Below are positions 7,420-15,110 of a stretch of DNA of 20,689 nt, in pieces (within the stretch, counting starts at the first letter, position 1; every line of letters begins with the position of its first letter). The position numbers and the translations under genes are program-made. The notes under the pieces were generated by a model. The model was not told the DNA's origin. It made no database searches and saw nothing but the letters and a program-made list of their open reading frames with translations. Source of the DNA: Syntrophaceae bacterium UBA2208. Its GTDB lineage: Bacteria; Desulfobacterota; BSN033; UBA1163. Where the stretch lies: assembly GCA_002327885.1 (NCBI GenBank), contig DCUS01000165.1, positions 1-20,689 of the forward strand, in the 5' to 3' direction.

Positions 7420-8268
7420 TTAGGCAGCCCAGGGGTTGGGGACAGGTCTCTTATAGCCTTTTTGGGAGGCTAAAATATCGAGGTGGAGCGTGGCAAGGTC
7501 TTCTAAAACGGGATCCAACTCTTCCAACGTTCTATGATCGATCGTTTTAATATACTGGTGACATCTATCACAGAGGTCAATCCGGTAGTTTTCTTCTCCT
7601 TCTCCATAAAGGTAGTTAAGGGACCCCTGCTCTTGGTTACTACAGAAAGGGCAGAATAGTCGATCCGCTCTCCATTGATAACCGCAATAAGAGCAGAGGA
7701 GATACCTCTTTCCCGCTTCCCCCTTCAACACACTTAGGTGTGGGAGGGAACCACACACGGGGCAGAACCCCTTCAACCAGGTCTCGGAATCCAATTCGCT
7801 CTTAAGTTGGTCTCTCCCCGCCTCAATAGAAGGCTTCATGCTACTTTGGATTAAGAATGATAAAACGACTTCATCCAATGCCGATTCATCAGCAACCTTT
7901 TTAATCTTCTCTTCTTTCATCCCTTCGATTAATAATTTCTTAAAATCTAATCTTTTATTGTCAATGGCCTCTTTGATTTTTTTCACCTGTTCTGCCATAT
8001 GAGGGTTGGAGTCTTTTCCGATCTCACAGAGGGTTGTAAAAAGTTTGGTGGATGTTTCGATATCCAGAGGAAAATCTTCTTTCTGAATCAATGAAAAACC
8101 TTCTTTTGCCAGGAGTTCTTTCCATTCCATTTTAAGTTTTATAGGTTTCTTTTTAGATGGTTTTATACTTTGCTGTGCTTCTTTGACTTTTTGATAAAAG
8201 TTCAGCATCTTTCCGTAGCCAGACCTCTTCCTTTTGAGTTGTTGAATTCTTGTTTTTAGCTTTTCCAA
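7420..8268 (-). CDS. fdhE: Formate dehydrogenase accessory protein FdhE
   Basis: FdhE is a cytosolic iron-binding rubredoxin-like protein needed for activity of exported formate dehydrogenases; it binds the catalytic subunit before Tat export. The 282-residue protein has a helical N-terminal half and four CXXC pairs: Cys169/172 (FCPVCGS), Cys192/195 (CSYCGYQW), Cys206/209 (FCPFC) and Cys233/236 (CDRC), the family fingerprint. The HLDILASQKGY stretch near the C-terminus is also typical. It starts at TTG 8266-8268, preceded by GGGAG about 6-7 bases away. It follows fdhB by 221 bases, and dispersed repeats lie on both sides of it. Confidence 0.94.
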   Translation of the reverse strand: MEKLKTRIQQLKRKRSGYGKMLNFYQKVKEAQQSIKPSKKKPIKLKMEWKELLAKEGFSLIQKEDFPLDIETSTKLFTTLCEIGKDSNPHMAEQVKKIKEAIDNKRLDFKKLLIEGMKEEKIKKVADESALDEVVLSFLIQSSMKPSIEAGRDQLKSELDSETWLKGFCPVCGSLPHLSVLKGEAGKRYLLCSYCGYQWRADRLFCPFCSNQEQGSLNYLYGEGEENYRIDLCDRCHQYIKTIDHRTLEELDPVLEDLATLHLDILASQKGYKRPVPNPWAA

Positions 8269-8296
8269 TTCTTTCTCCCTTGTTTAAACATTTTGT

Positions 8297-8407
8297 GATT
8301 GCTTCGCCGTCCCTGAGACTCCTTGCAATGACGGGACGGCCAACCCAATATATTATAATTGTCATGGCGAGCACCTGCCTGCCGGCAGGCAGGAAGCGAG
8401 GCAATCT
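8297..8407. repeat. Paired dispersed repeat, tail-to-tail units, between fdhB and fdhE
   Basis: Unit 1 (8297-8332) reads GATTGCTTCG...CTTGCAATGAC; unit 2 (8361-8407) reads GTCATGGCGAG...GAAGCGAGGCAATCT. They are inverted relative to each other, but here the GTCAT sides face inward, the reverse of the 7259-7332 pair. Unit 2 carries an inserted perfect 20-base palindrome (8374-8393). The 28 bases between the units are AT-rich (AATATATTATAATT). Predicted proteins with 'LPRFLPAGRQVLAMT'-like sequence across this region are repeat artefacts. Confidence 0.85.
8374..8393. repeat. Perfect 20-base palindrome inside a repeat unit
   Basis: CCTGCCTGCCGGCAGGCAGG is its own reverse complement with no spacer. 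It interrupts the dispersed repeat unit at the position where other units have only a few bases, and its CCTGCC core is shared with the hairpin at 688-710. This suggests a second, independently spreading small palindrome nested in the larger one. Confidence 0.75.
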
Positions 8408-8489
8408 AATTTTCATGGTGAAAAAAATGGGCTTGTTTCGGGACTCCCATCCAAAACAAGCCCTCATAACACCCCCCATTCTCAAGGTT

Positions 8490-9224
8490 TTATCCAATTA
8501 TGTCTCGCAAATGGACGATAGGCTGAAAGAGGCGTCTGAGCGCCATCTTCCTGGTGATTCCAATCGTATTTTCGGCCACAGCGAATTTGTGATAATTTTT
8601 GGGATCGTCCGTAATAAGAAAGATCACCCTCACATCATCGGGATTGGCAAGCATGGCGTCCTGATACTTCCCTTTTACTTCTGCCAACCTTTTATTCGCC
8701 TTCTCCAGAATCTCATTCCGATCTCCGAAGCTCATGGCCCCGGTCGGACAGGTTTTTACACAGGCAGGGAGCATTCCTTCATTGATGCGGTCGAAACACA
8801 TGGTACATTTTGCCATGATTCCCGCACCAGAGATTCTTGGGATATCATAGGGGCAGGCTTCACGGACTTCTTTAAAGTCCGCCTGTTTCATCTTCACTTT
8901 TGGGTTAAAGATAACCGCCCCTGTCTTCTCATCGTGTATAATGGCTCCCTTCACCTTTCCATCTGCCACTTCTTTACAGGGGGGAGATACACAGTGTCTG
9001 CACTGATCAGGAAAAAAATACCACTTGGGCTCTCCTCCGGGGACTTCTACCTCGTTAAATCTCACTAATTTGAATGTCGAGGCCGAAAGATCAGCAGGAT
9101 TCTGATGATTTCCTTGCTGCAGGGTTTTTGTCCCAGGGTTTTTATTCCACTGCTTACAGGCGATCTGGCATCCCCGACAAGCTGTGCACTTCGTTGTATC
9201 TATGAAAAAGGATTTATCACCCAT
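8490..9224 (-). CDS. fdhB: Formate dehydrogenase iron-sulfur subunit (FdhB), three-cluster type
   Basis: FdhB passes electrons from the catalytic subunit to a periplasmic acceptor. The start ATG 9224 follows a near perfect AGGAGGTGA, 13 bases after fdhA, so the two are made together. The 244-residue protein has 12 cysteines placed for three [4Fe-4S] clusters: Cys13/16/19/23 (CTACRGCQIAC), Cys75/78/83 (CRHCVSPPC), Cys124 (ACPYDIP), and Cys140/143/155/159 (CTMC...CVKTC). The four cysteines that would make a fourth cluster in E. coli FdnH are missing. There is no C-terminal membrane helix and no own signal peptide, so it should hitchhike through Tat with FdhA. This matches the soluble two-subunit Desulfovibrio enzymes, whose small subunit has three clusters and which feed cytochrome c3-type carriers. 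Confidence 0.94.
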   Translation of the reverse strand: MGDKSFFIDTTKCTACRGCQIACKQWNKNPGTKTLQQGNHQNPADLSASTFKLVRFNEVEVPGGEPKWYFFPDQCRHCVSPPCKEVADGKVKGAIIHDEKTGAVIFNPKVKMKQADFKEVREACPYDIPRISGAGIMAKCTMCFDRINEGMLPACVKTCPTGAMSFGDRNEILEKANKRLAEVKGKYQDAMLANPDDVRVIFLITDDPKNYHKFAVAENTIGITRKMALRRLFQPIVHLRDIIG

Positions 9225-9237
9225 TTATGTCACCTCC

Positions 9238-12200
9238 TTAACTCTTTGTTGTCTTTTTGGCCGGTTGTTTAGTAAGTTTTCTGACATTGGCCATGAAAGC
9301 CTTTGATTCGGGAATCATGGTATTGGGATCGCCAATGGTCGGTGTTAGTAAGTTTGCACTTTCCCCGCCATCCCTTGGCTGGAGCCAGCCAAAATGCCAT
9401 GGTACTCCTATCTGATGAATCGTTTGACCAGCGATATTGAAAGGTTTTAATCGAGAGGTGACAATCGCCGCAGCTTCTAACTTACCTCTCTGGGTTTCAA
9501 CGATCACCCTATCACCGTTTTTAATGCCTCTCAATCTGGCAAGCTCAAGGCTCATCTCGCAAAATACCTGAGGTTCTGCCTCAATCAGCCACGGAAGCCA
9601 TCGGGTAAGCACTCCGGTTTGCCAATGTTCGGTGACCCGATAGGTGCTGCATACGAAAGGATATTTGGGGTCACAAGTAGCAAAAGAATCAAGCCCGCCT
9701 TCAAATACTTTGATGGCCGGGTTGATCCTCTGGTTGGATATCAGATTCTTTTCAATCGGGCACTCCAAAGGCTCGTAATGCTCTGGGAATGGTCCGTCAT
9801 TTAAGCCCGGTCCGAAAAGCGAAGCCACCCCATCAGGTTTCATAATGAACGGATAGGCTCCAATTGTGCCCATAGGCGGTACAGCATTATCAGGAATATC
9901 CCCTATCCATTTCTTTCCTTCAGCGTCCCATTTAAGGAGTGGTCGCTTCGGATCGCGGGGGTTTCCATCCAAATCCACGGAAGCTCGGTTATAGATGATC
10001 CTGCGATTCAGCGGCCAGCACCATGACCATTCCGGATAGAGGCCCAGTCCAGTCGGGTCGCTCTTCTTTCTTCGGGCAGCCATATTGCCAGCTTCGGTAT
10101 AGCTGGCTGAGTAGAGCCAGTTTCCGCAAGAGGTGGTTCCGTCATCCTTTAAACCGACAAAATTGGCCATCAATTTGCCGGTGGTGAGATCGTAACCATT
10201 TATTTCTTTGGCTACCTTGTGAATATCGAAATGGCCATTGGTTTCATAATCCCATTTCAAGTTTAAAATCGGTTCCGGGAAGGCTCGTTTATCCTTCTCA
10301 TAGAGGGCTCGAACCTTTTTAAATAGTTCATACATAATATCGCCATCAGGGAGGGCCACTCCAGGAGGGTTCGTTGCTTTATAACGCCATTGCATCCAAC
10401 GGCCACTATTGCTGATACTTCCCTCTTTCTCCAAAAAAGCAGCACAGGGCAATTGGAAGACTTCTGTTTTGATCTTCTTGGGGTTCATGCCCGGGCCCTT
10501 CCAGAAAGAGCCTGTTTCGCTGTCAAAGACGTTGACATTGACCATCCAGTCAAGTTTTGTCAATGCCTGACGAACTTTTCCAGCATGAGCGCTGGAGCAA
10601 GCCGGATTCATTCCCCATGCAAGGAGACCCGTGAAGGCTCCCTTATACATTTCGTCAAAGAGATTCAACCAGGAAGCATCTTGACCCGGGTCAAGTTTGG
10701 GCATCCAGGCATATCCAAAATCATTCTCTTTGGTTGCCTTCTCTCCGAACATCGATTTCAAAAAGCTGACAACATATTTGGGCCGGTTTTTCCACCAGTT
10801 GACACTTCGGGGATCCTTTGAAGCCGGAGTGGTCTTATTATAATCCGCAAGGGTTGCCCAAGGCGCCCGTGGAGTAGGTAAATAGGCAGGCCAAATATGG
10901 AACAGAAGGCCCGCATCGGTTGATCCCTGGACATTTGATTCTCCACGCAAAGCGTTGACCCCTCCACCGGCGATACCCATATTACCAAGAATTAACTGGA
11001 TAATAGACATGGTTCTAATATTTTGTACACCAACGGTGTGCTGTGTCCAGCCCATGGCATATAATACTGTACCTGCTTTGTCCCGTGCATAGGTGGAGCC
11101 GTATGCCTTATAGACTTTTTCCAGATCTGCTGTAGGCGTTCCGGTGATTTCCGAAACTTTCTGTGGTGTATAACGCGAATAGTGTTTCTTTAAGAGCTGG
11201 AAGACACAGTGAGGGTCTTGGAGAGTCATATCCATTTTCGGAATTCCCTGTTCATCTTTTTCCAATGCCCAGGTCGATTTATCATACATCCTTTTTGCTG
11301 GATCGTAACCTGAGAAAAGGCCGTCATCAAAACTATACCTGGGATTCACGATGAAAGAGGCATTGGTATAGTTCTTGACATAAAACTCATCATACATGTT
11401 GTTATCAAGGAGATACTTGATCATGCCACCCAGAAAAGCAATATCGGTTCCCGAACGAAGTCGAACAAAAATATCTGCCTTCGTCGAGGTCCGGGTGAAT
11501 CGAGGATCCACATGGATGAAAATAGCCCCTTTGTCCTTAGCTGCCTGGATCCATTTGAAGGAAACCGGGTGGTTTTCAGCGACATTACTGCCCATGTTCA
11601 AGATGACATCGGCATTTCTAAAATCGATATAATGATTGGTCATCGCACCGCGTCCGAACGACTCTGCCAGAGCCGCTACAGTGGCGCTGTGTCAGATACG
11701 CGCCTGGTGCTCAATATAAATTAATCCTAAGGCCCTCAACATTTTGGAGTAGAGCCAGCATTCCTCGTTATCTAAGGCTGCGCTTCCTACGGAGGCAATA
11801 CCATTGGTCCGGTTCACGACCTGACCCGCAGCGTTTTTCCCCATGAAGCTTGCATCTCTACTCTTCTTAATTTTGGCTGCGATTTTCTCTAAGGCCCATT
11901 CCCATTTCACTTCTTTCCAGGCGCTGCTGTAAGGGGCTCTATAAAGAACTTTTTGGAGACGGTTCGGATTCACTGCAATTTGGTAGCTCGCGGCCCCTTT
12001 GGCACAAAGGGCTCCTTCACTGATGGGATGATCAGGATCTCCCTCAGCATTGATGACTTTCCCTTTGTTATCGGTATGGACGATGATCCCGCAGCCCACC
12101 GAACAATAACAGCAGATGGATGTTGTTTCCTTCGCCCCTTTAATTCTGAGCTCTTGGGCATAAACTTCAGCCGGAGACAAGTCGAACCCTAACCCACTCA

Positions 12201-12261
12201 TCACCGTCCCAGCGGCTGTCGCTCCCGAAATTTTCAAAAAGGTTCTTCGGGTAATTTTCAT
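9238..12261 (-). CDS. fdhA: Selenocysteine formate dehydrogenase catalytic subunit (FdhA/FdnG type), read through in-frame TGA
   Basis: This subunit oxidises formate (or reduces CO2) at a Mo or W bis-MGD centre in the periplasm. Read through the TGA at 11692-11694, the gene gives 1007 residues, the normal family size. Residues 1-35 are a twin-arginine signal (RRTFLK, hydrophobic stretch). Cys50, Cys53, Cys57 and Cys86 bind a [4Fe-4S] cluster, with Lys88 behind it. The TGA is residue 190 in ARI-Sec-HSATVAA, exactly where the family has the metal-binding Sec/Cys followed by the catalytic His191; the conserved Arg lies at about 439 (NALRGESN). AGGAAGGTG precedes the ATG. fdhB follows by 13 bases. 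A standard gene caller would split it into a 189-residue fragment and an 801-residue fragment. Whether the metal is Mo or W cannot be read from the sequence. Confidence 0.96.
11650..11694 (-). promoter_or_regulatory. Bacterial SECIS element with the Sec UGA codon
   Basis: The UGA is at 11692-11694. Fifteen bases later comes GUAGC, an apical GC stem (11675-11676 with 11666-11667) and the 7-base loop GGCUCUG (11668-11674). The layout GUAGC-loop-GC follows the E. coli fdnG element (GUAGC-AAGUCUU-GC) base for base in spacing. SelB would bind this loop and bring Sec-tRNA. The lower stem was judged by eye, not by folding. Confidence 0.75.
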
Positions 12262-12662
12262 AAATGTTATTCACCTTCCTTTCTTAAATTTTTTAAAACG
12301 GGATAATCTATTTCACCTCCCTTCTTTTATAGACATAGGAGGACCATTTAAAACTCAGATTTCTCTATGGTCTCCCCAATTTGACCTAATAAATTATTAT
12401 AAATTAGATGGACAAAGATTAAAATGACCAAATTCTTGTGAAATATACCACAAACCACTTTTTTGTCAAGTGGAAATTTGTAAAAATTTATAAAAAATGG
12501 AAGCCTCAAAAAGTAAGAAAGAATTGGGATGACCGGGCTTGGGAGAATGTCGAAATGAAGGATGAATTAGGGGAGATGATCAAATTTTCTTTTACAGATT
12601 TTGGAAATAAACTGAATGCCGGAGAGGCCAGAAGCAAGCCCCTTTTTTAAATGGGTTTCCCA
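12262..12662. other. 401-base gap holding the fdhA promoter and leader
   Basis: The fdhA side (12262-12480) contains the promoter and a leader of about 175 bases. In the leader, a second ribosome-binding-like GGGAGGTGA lies near 12312-12323 with an opposing TCCTCC near 12338-12344 that could pair with it. The far side (12482-12662) is AT-rich; after the stop of the preceding gene a small ATGGG-AAA-CCCAT hairpin (about 12648-12660) may end transcription weakly. A 70-codon plus-strand frame at 12438-12650 has no recognisable features. Confidence 0.5.
12442..12469 (-). promoter_or_regulatory. Sigma70-type promoter of fdhA with palindrome over the -35 box
   Basis: TTGACA (12464-12469) and TATATT (12442-12447) are separated by 16 bases on the minus strand, a perfect -35 and a 5-of-6 -10. 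The inverted repeat CCACTT-N7-AAGTGG (12455-12473) covers the -35 box and could be a regulator site. Transcription would start near 12435. Confidence 0.7.
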
Positions 12663-14090
12663 TCATTTACGCTTTAGGTTAATTTCGGCCACCCTGTCCG
12701 CTCCTCCTTGGTGGCCACTGATGTCCGAAGCAGCAAAATAGCATTGGGAACTTCTCAATTCCTCATTGAGTCTCCGGAGTATTTCCTGCTGTTGTCGAAT
12801 CGAGAAGTCAGCATATTTGGGGTCCTTTTTCTCATAAATTCTTTCAATAAAAGCAATGCAGTCTTTGGCCGTGTGGATCTGTGCAAGGATCATCTCACAC
12901 TTTTTCATTCCCCAGCGAGTTTCTACCGAATCTTTCGGATGAGGGGAAAACCACGAACAGTTTTGATAGACATCGTAGAAGGTGATGGAGCGGTCCTTTG
13001 TGATTTTGATAGCGATCGATTCCATCTTCTTTTTGACCATTTCTTTGTCGAGACGATTCGATTCAATAATACGGGAAAGATGATCCATCAGGAGGGTAAT
13101 CATTCCATCACCGCTCATGGTGTTATGAATTTCCCATAGGTCCGAACCCTCGGTACACCCCCCCTTGGTACACTGTTCGTATCCTGCCATAACGATCGGA
13201 ATTCTATCCTTGAGAAGGCGGGTGGTTGTTTCCATTACCTTCGACATCTTCTCCATGGGGTCGTATTCTTTTGAATCGATCCTCTTGGCCACCGCTTCAA
13301 CAAAGTCGGCAGACCTTTTATAAAAAGCAGGTTGATATTGCTCTTCAGAATAGAAGGGGTGTTCTTTATTAGAAGGATACTTCCATTCCCCATTCTCAAA
13401 AATCGGCCATCGGAACTTCACCAGACCTAAAGGGTGTGTCCATTCCGGTTTGGGTGAGAAGAAATCCCTTAAAATCAGCTTTCGAATCTTGACCGGGAGC
13501 ATTGACTCCCAGGTCTGAAGGGGATGGGCCCGGCTTCCGTCGAGACAGACGTGAGCGATGATGCCGACGTGACCTCTATCCATAGCGAGGAGCGTTCCCG
13601 GCGTGATCGAATCAGGAGAAATGCGGATGGGATAGGTATCGCGGGATAGAGTTCCTGTCCATGTTTCTGAAATGAGACAGAGAAGAGCGGCACGGAAACG
13701 TTTGTCCTGGTGCCACTCCGAATGGGTAGGAAGATGCTTCCAGTTCTTAGACCAGTGGCCGATCAGTTTTCCGTCCTTTGTCGTAGCAGCAGCGGGAAGA
13801 TGGGCGATCCGGGCATAAATCCATCTGACCGCATAAGGGACATCGGCACAGTCAGTGGGGATTTTATAACGAATGAAAAAATCTTCCATAATATTTTCAT
13901 CAACCCATTTTCCAAACCGATACTCTTCTTCAACCGTCCACCGGTGATCGCCGACTTTCCAAATTTGACCAGAAGATTCATCGAACATCTGGCTGAGGCA
14001 TGGGGTCGAGAAAAAGATAACCAGAGAGAAAATAAAAAAGTGACAGAAAATCTGTCGGGAGGAAATAATAGAGTAATTTATCTTCATCAT
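12663..14090 (-). CDS. Secreted protein of unknown function, possible Cys/His (NlpC-like) enzyme
   Basis: I do not recognise the family. Starting at the ATG pair 14085-14090 gives 475 residues opening with a signal peptide (Lys, hydrophobic IFCHFFIFSLVIFF, then Ser-Thr-Pro-Cys-Leu-Ser); an upstream ATG at 14135 adds 15 residues with no better ribosome binding site. The mature protein has a DCADVPYAVRWIYARI helix with Cys81 and, about 93 residues later, PGTLLAMDRGHVGIIAHV with His174. A Cys at a helix start followed by a strand with Gly-His-Val-Gly is the catalytic layout of NlpC/P60 and related papain-fold peptidases or amidases, so such a role is inferred. The C-terminal half (about 260-475) is helical, rich in Lys and Glu, with several cysteines. 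It is the last of three consecutive exported-protein genes. Confidence 0.8.
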   Translation of the reverse strand: MMKINYSIISSRQIFCHFFIFSLVIFFSTPCLSQMFDESSGQIWKVGDHRWTVEEEYRFGKWVDENIMEDFFIRYKIPTDCADVPYAVRWIYARIAHLPAAATTKDGKLIGHWSKNWKHLPTHSEWHQDKRFRAALLCLISETWTGTLSRDTYPIRISPDSITPGTLLAMDRGHVGIIAHVCLDGSRAHPLQTWESMLPVKIRKLILRDFFSPKPEWTHPLGLVKFRWPIFENGEWKYPSNKEHPFYSEEQYQPAFYKRSADFVEAVAKRIDSKEYDPMEKMSKVMETTTRLLKDRIPIVMAGYEQCTKGGCTEGSDLWEIHNTMSGDGMITLLMDHLSRIIESNRLDKEMVKKKMESIAIKITKDRSITFYDVYQNCSWFSPHPKDSVETRWGMKKCEMILAQIHTAKDCIAFIERIYEKKDPKYADFSIRQQQEILRRLNEELRSSQCYFAASDISGHQGGADRVAEINLKRK

Positions 14091-14226
14091 TGGAAATAAT
14101 AAATGCATAACAGGTGCCAAACGCTTATTTTGCATATTTTAATGAATAACCCCTTGATTATTAATGGTAATCTGCGTTTTAGCGAGTGACCTTTGTTCGG
14201 AAAATCTCGAGTTGTTAAGAGTAATA

Positions 14227-14246
14227 TTTTGTCAAAACTGACAAAA
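14227..14246. promoter_or_regulatory. Perfect operator-like inverted repeat upstream of the secreted Cys/His protein gene
   Basis: TTTTGTCA-AAAC-TGACAAAA has 8-base arms that match perfectly around a 4-base centre, typical of a dimeric repressor site. It lies about 140 bases before the gene that starts at 14090, within the 250-base gap 14136-14385. The same gap also has a CCCC/ATCC with GGAT/GGGG imperfect hairpin (about 14307-14334) that may end transcription of the lipoprotein gene. No clear -10/-35 pair was found here. Confidence 0.5.
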
Positions 14247-14385
14247 ATTTTGCTCCATGATCAATTCGTGTTAAATGAGATTTATTCAAGAGGTATTGGA
14301 GTAAACCCCGTATATCCCTGCCCTAAAGGATGGGGCTTTTGGGATTAAATGGGGGCAAGTTGAGTTAAATTAGCCTGACAAGGAT

Positions 14386-15060
14386 TCAAGGAGGGGTCAA
14401 CATGATTTGTTTTCCACGACGAAATGCCAAAACCCGTTTGGGGGACTGCGTATAGAGTACCCGCGCTAAGTCGTGTGGGAAAAAGAAAGATTCCGGAACG
14501 GTCATCGTTTTAGCTGCAAAGCGGTGTAAGAAATCACTCAATACAACGCTACAAAATCCCCCCATCGTCGGAGTCGTGAATCGCCCTGCGGGATGATTTT
14601 TATCCGTTCCCTTAAGGAGTACATCATACATCTCAAGAGCATGTTCTATCGTCAGATCCCATTCGAACACTTCCACCTCAACGCTACTATAAATCCAGGT
14701 AAACTGAAGATAGGTTTCAAGATCAGGGGGACTGATCAGGATGAGATCCCGGCTCCTTATATCCTCTTGATGAAAGAGGCCGTAACTACCGCCAGGATCC
14801 CAAAACAGAACGGGGCGGTCCGGGCAGACCAACCTCAATGCTGAATGGTGGCACCATGCCGGTCCATACACGATGATTACCTGCAGTAAGGGTTGGTTCG
14901 GAGGGTCTCCAGCGGATTTCAGGTTAATGGGAGTGTTTATCCAATAAGTTGGCCGATTGGGAGCTGGGGCGTGAATGCAGCCGATGATGAGACAGGAAAA
15001 TAAAATCAAAATCAGGACGAAACAAAGCTTGGGGGTTTTCGTTTTTTTGAATAACGTCAA
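14386..15060 (-). CDS. Lipoprotein with permuted papain-fold signature (YaeF/YiiX-like)
   Basis: The frame is open from 15159, which would overlap the upstream CAP gene, but a TTG at 15058-15060 preceded by GGGGTG five bases away leads straight into a lipoprotein signal (KLCFVLILILFSCLIIGC, Cys28 lipidated), so I start there: 224 residues. The mature part has HHSALRL (His72), a GGSYG turn, then much later MGGFCSVVLSDFL (Cys170) and FPHDLARV. E. coli YaeF has the same order: a His in SHVAIF, then FCSEFVTDAF, then SPADL. Cys after His is the mark of circularly permuted NlpC/P60-like enzymes, which act as peptidases, amidases or acyl-transferring enzymes. The reaction here is unknown. It follows the CAP gene closely, on the same strand. 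Confidence 0.78.
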   Translation of the reverse strand: MTLFKKTKTPKLCFVLILILFSCLIIGCIHAPAPNRPTYWINTPINLKSAGDPPNQPLLQVIIVYGPAWCHHSALRLVCPDRPVLFWDPGGSYGLFHQEDIRSRDLILISPPDLETYLQFTWIYSSVEVEVFEWDLTIEHALEMYDVLLKGTDKNHPAGRFTTPTMGGFCSVVLSDFLHRFAAKTMTVPESFFFPHDLARVLYTQSPKRVLAFRRGKQIMLTPP

Positions 15061-15110
15061 GAGGGCACCCCAAAATAAAATGCTGTGAAGGTTTTCAGAA
15101 GGTCCAAATT

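Noticed and set aside
7259..8407. CRISPR array
   Set aside because: Only four diverged units in inverted pairs with unequal spacers; a CRISPR has direct repeats with regular spacers.
8153..8497. 114-codon minus-strand frame across the fdhB-fdhE gap
   Set aside because: Its sequence (LPRFLPAGRQVLAMT, SLRDGEAI) is a translation of the dispersed repeat units, and it overlaps fdhE in another frame.
8250..9068. 272-codon plus-strand frame
   Set aside because: It is antisense to fdhB and the repeat region, with no domain or ribosome binding site; fdhB is well supported on the other strand.
9600..9780. GCACTC sequences resembling a CIRCE half site
   Set aside because: Single half sites inside fdhA coding sequence without the inverted partner at 9-base spacing.
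11692..12261. fdhA as a frame-broken pseudogene
   Set aside because: The interrupting codon is exactly TGA at the family's Sec/Cys position with a SECIS-like hairpin, and selA and tRNA-Sec are nearby; no other disruption is seen.
12438..12650. 70-codon plus-strand frame in the fdhA upstream gap
   Set aside because: GTG start without a ribosome site, no recognisable motif, and it would run against the fdhA promoter; probably chance.
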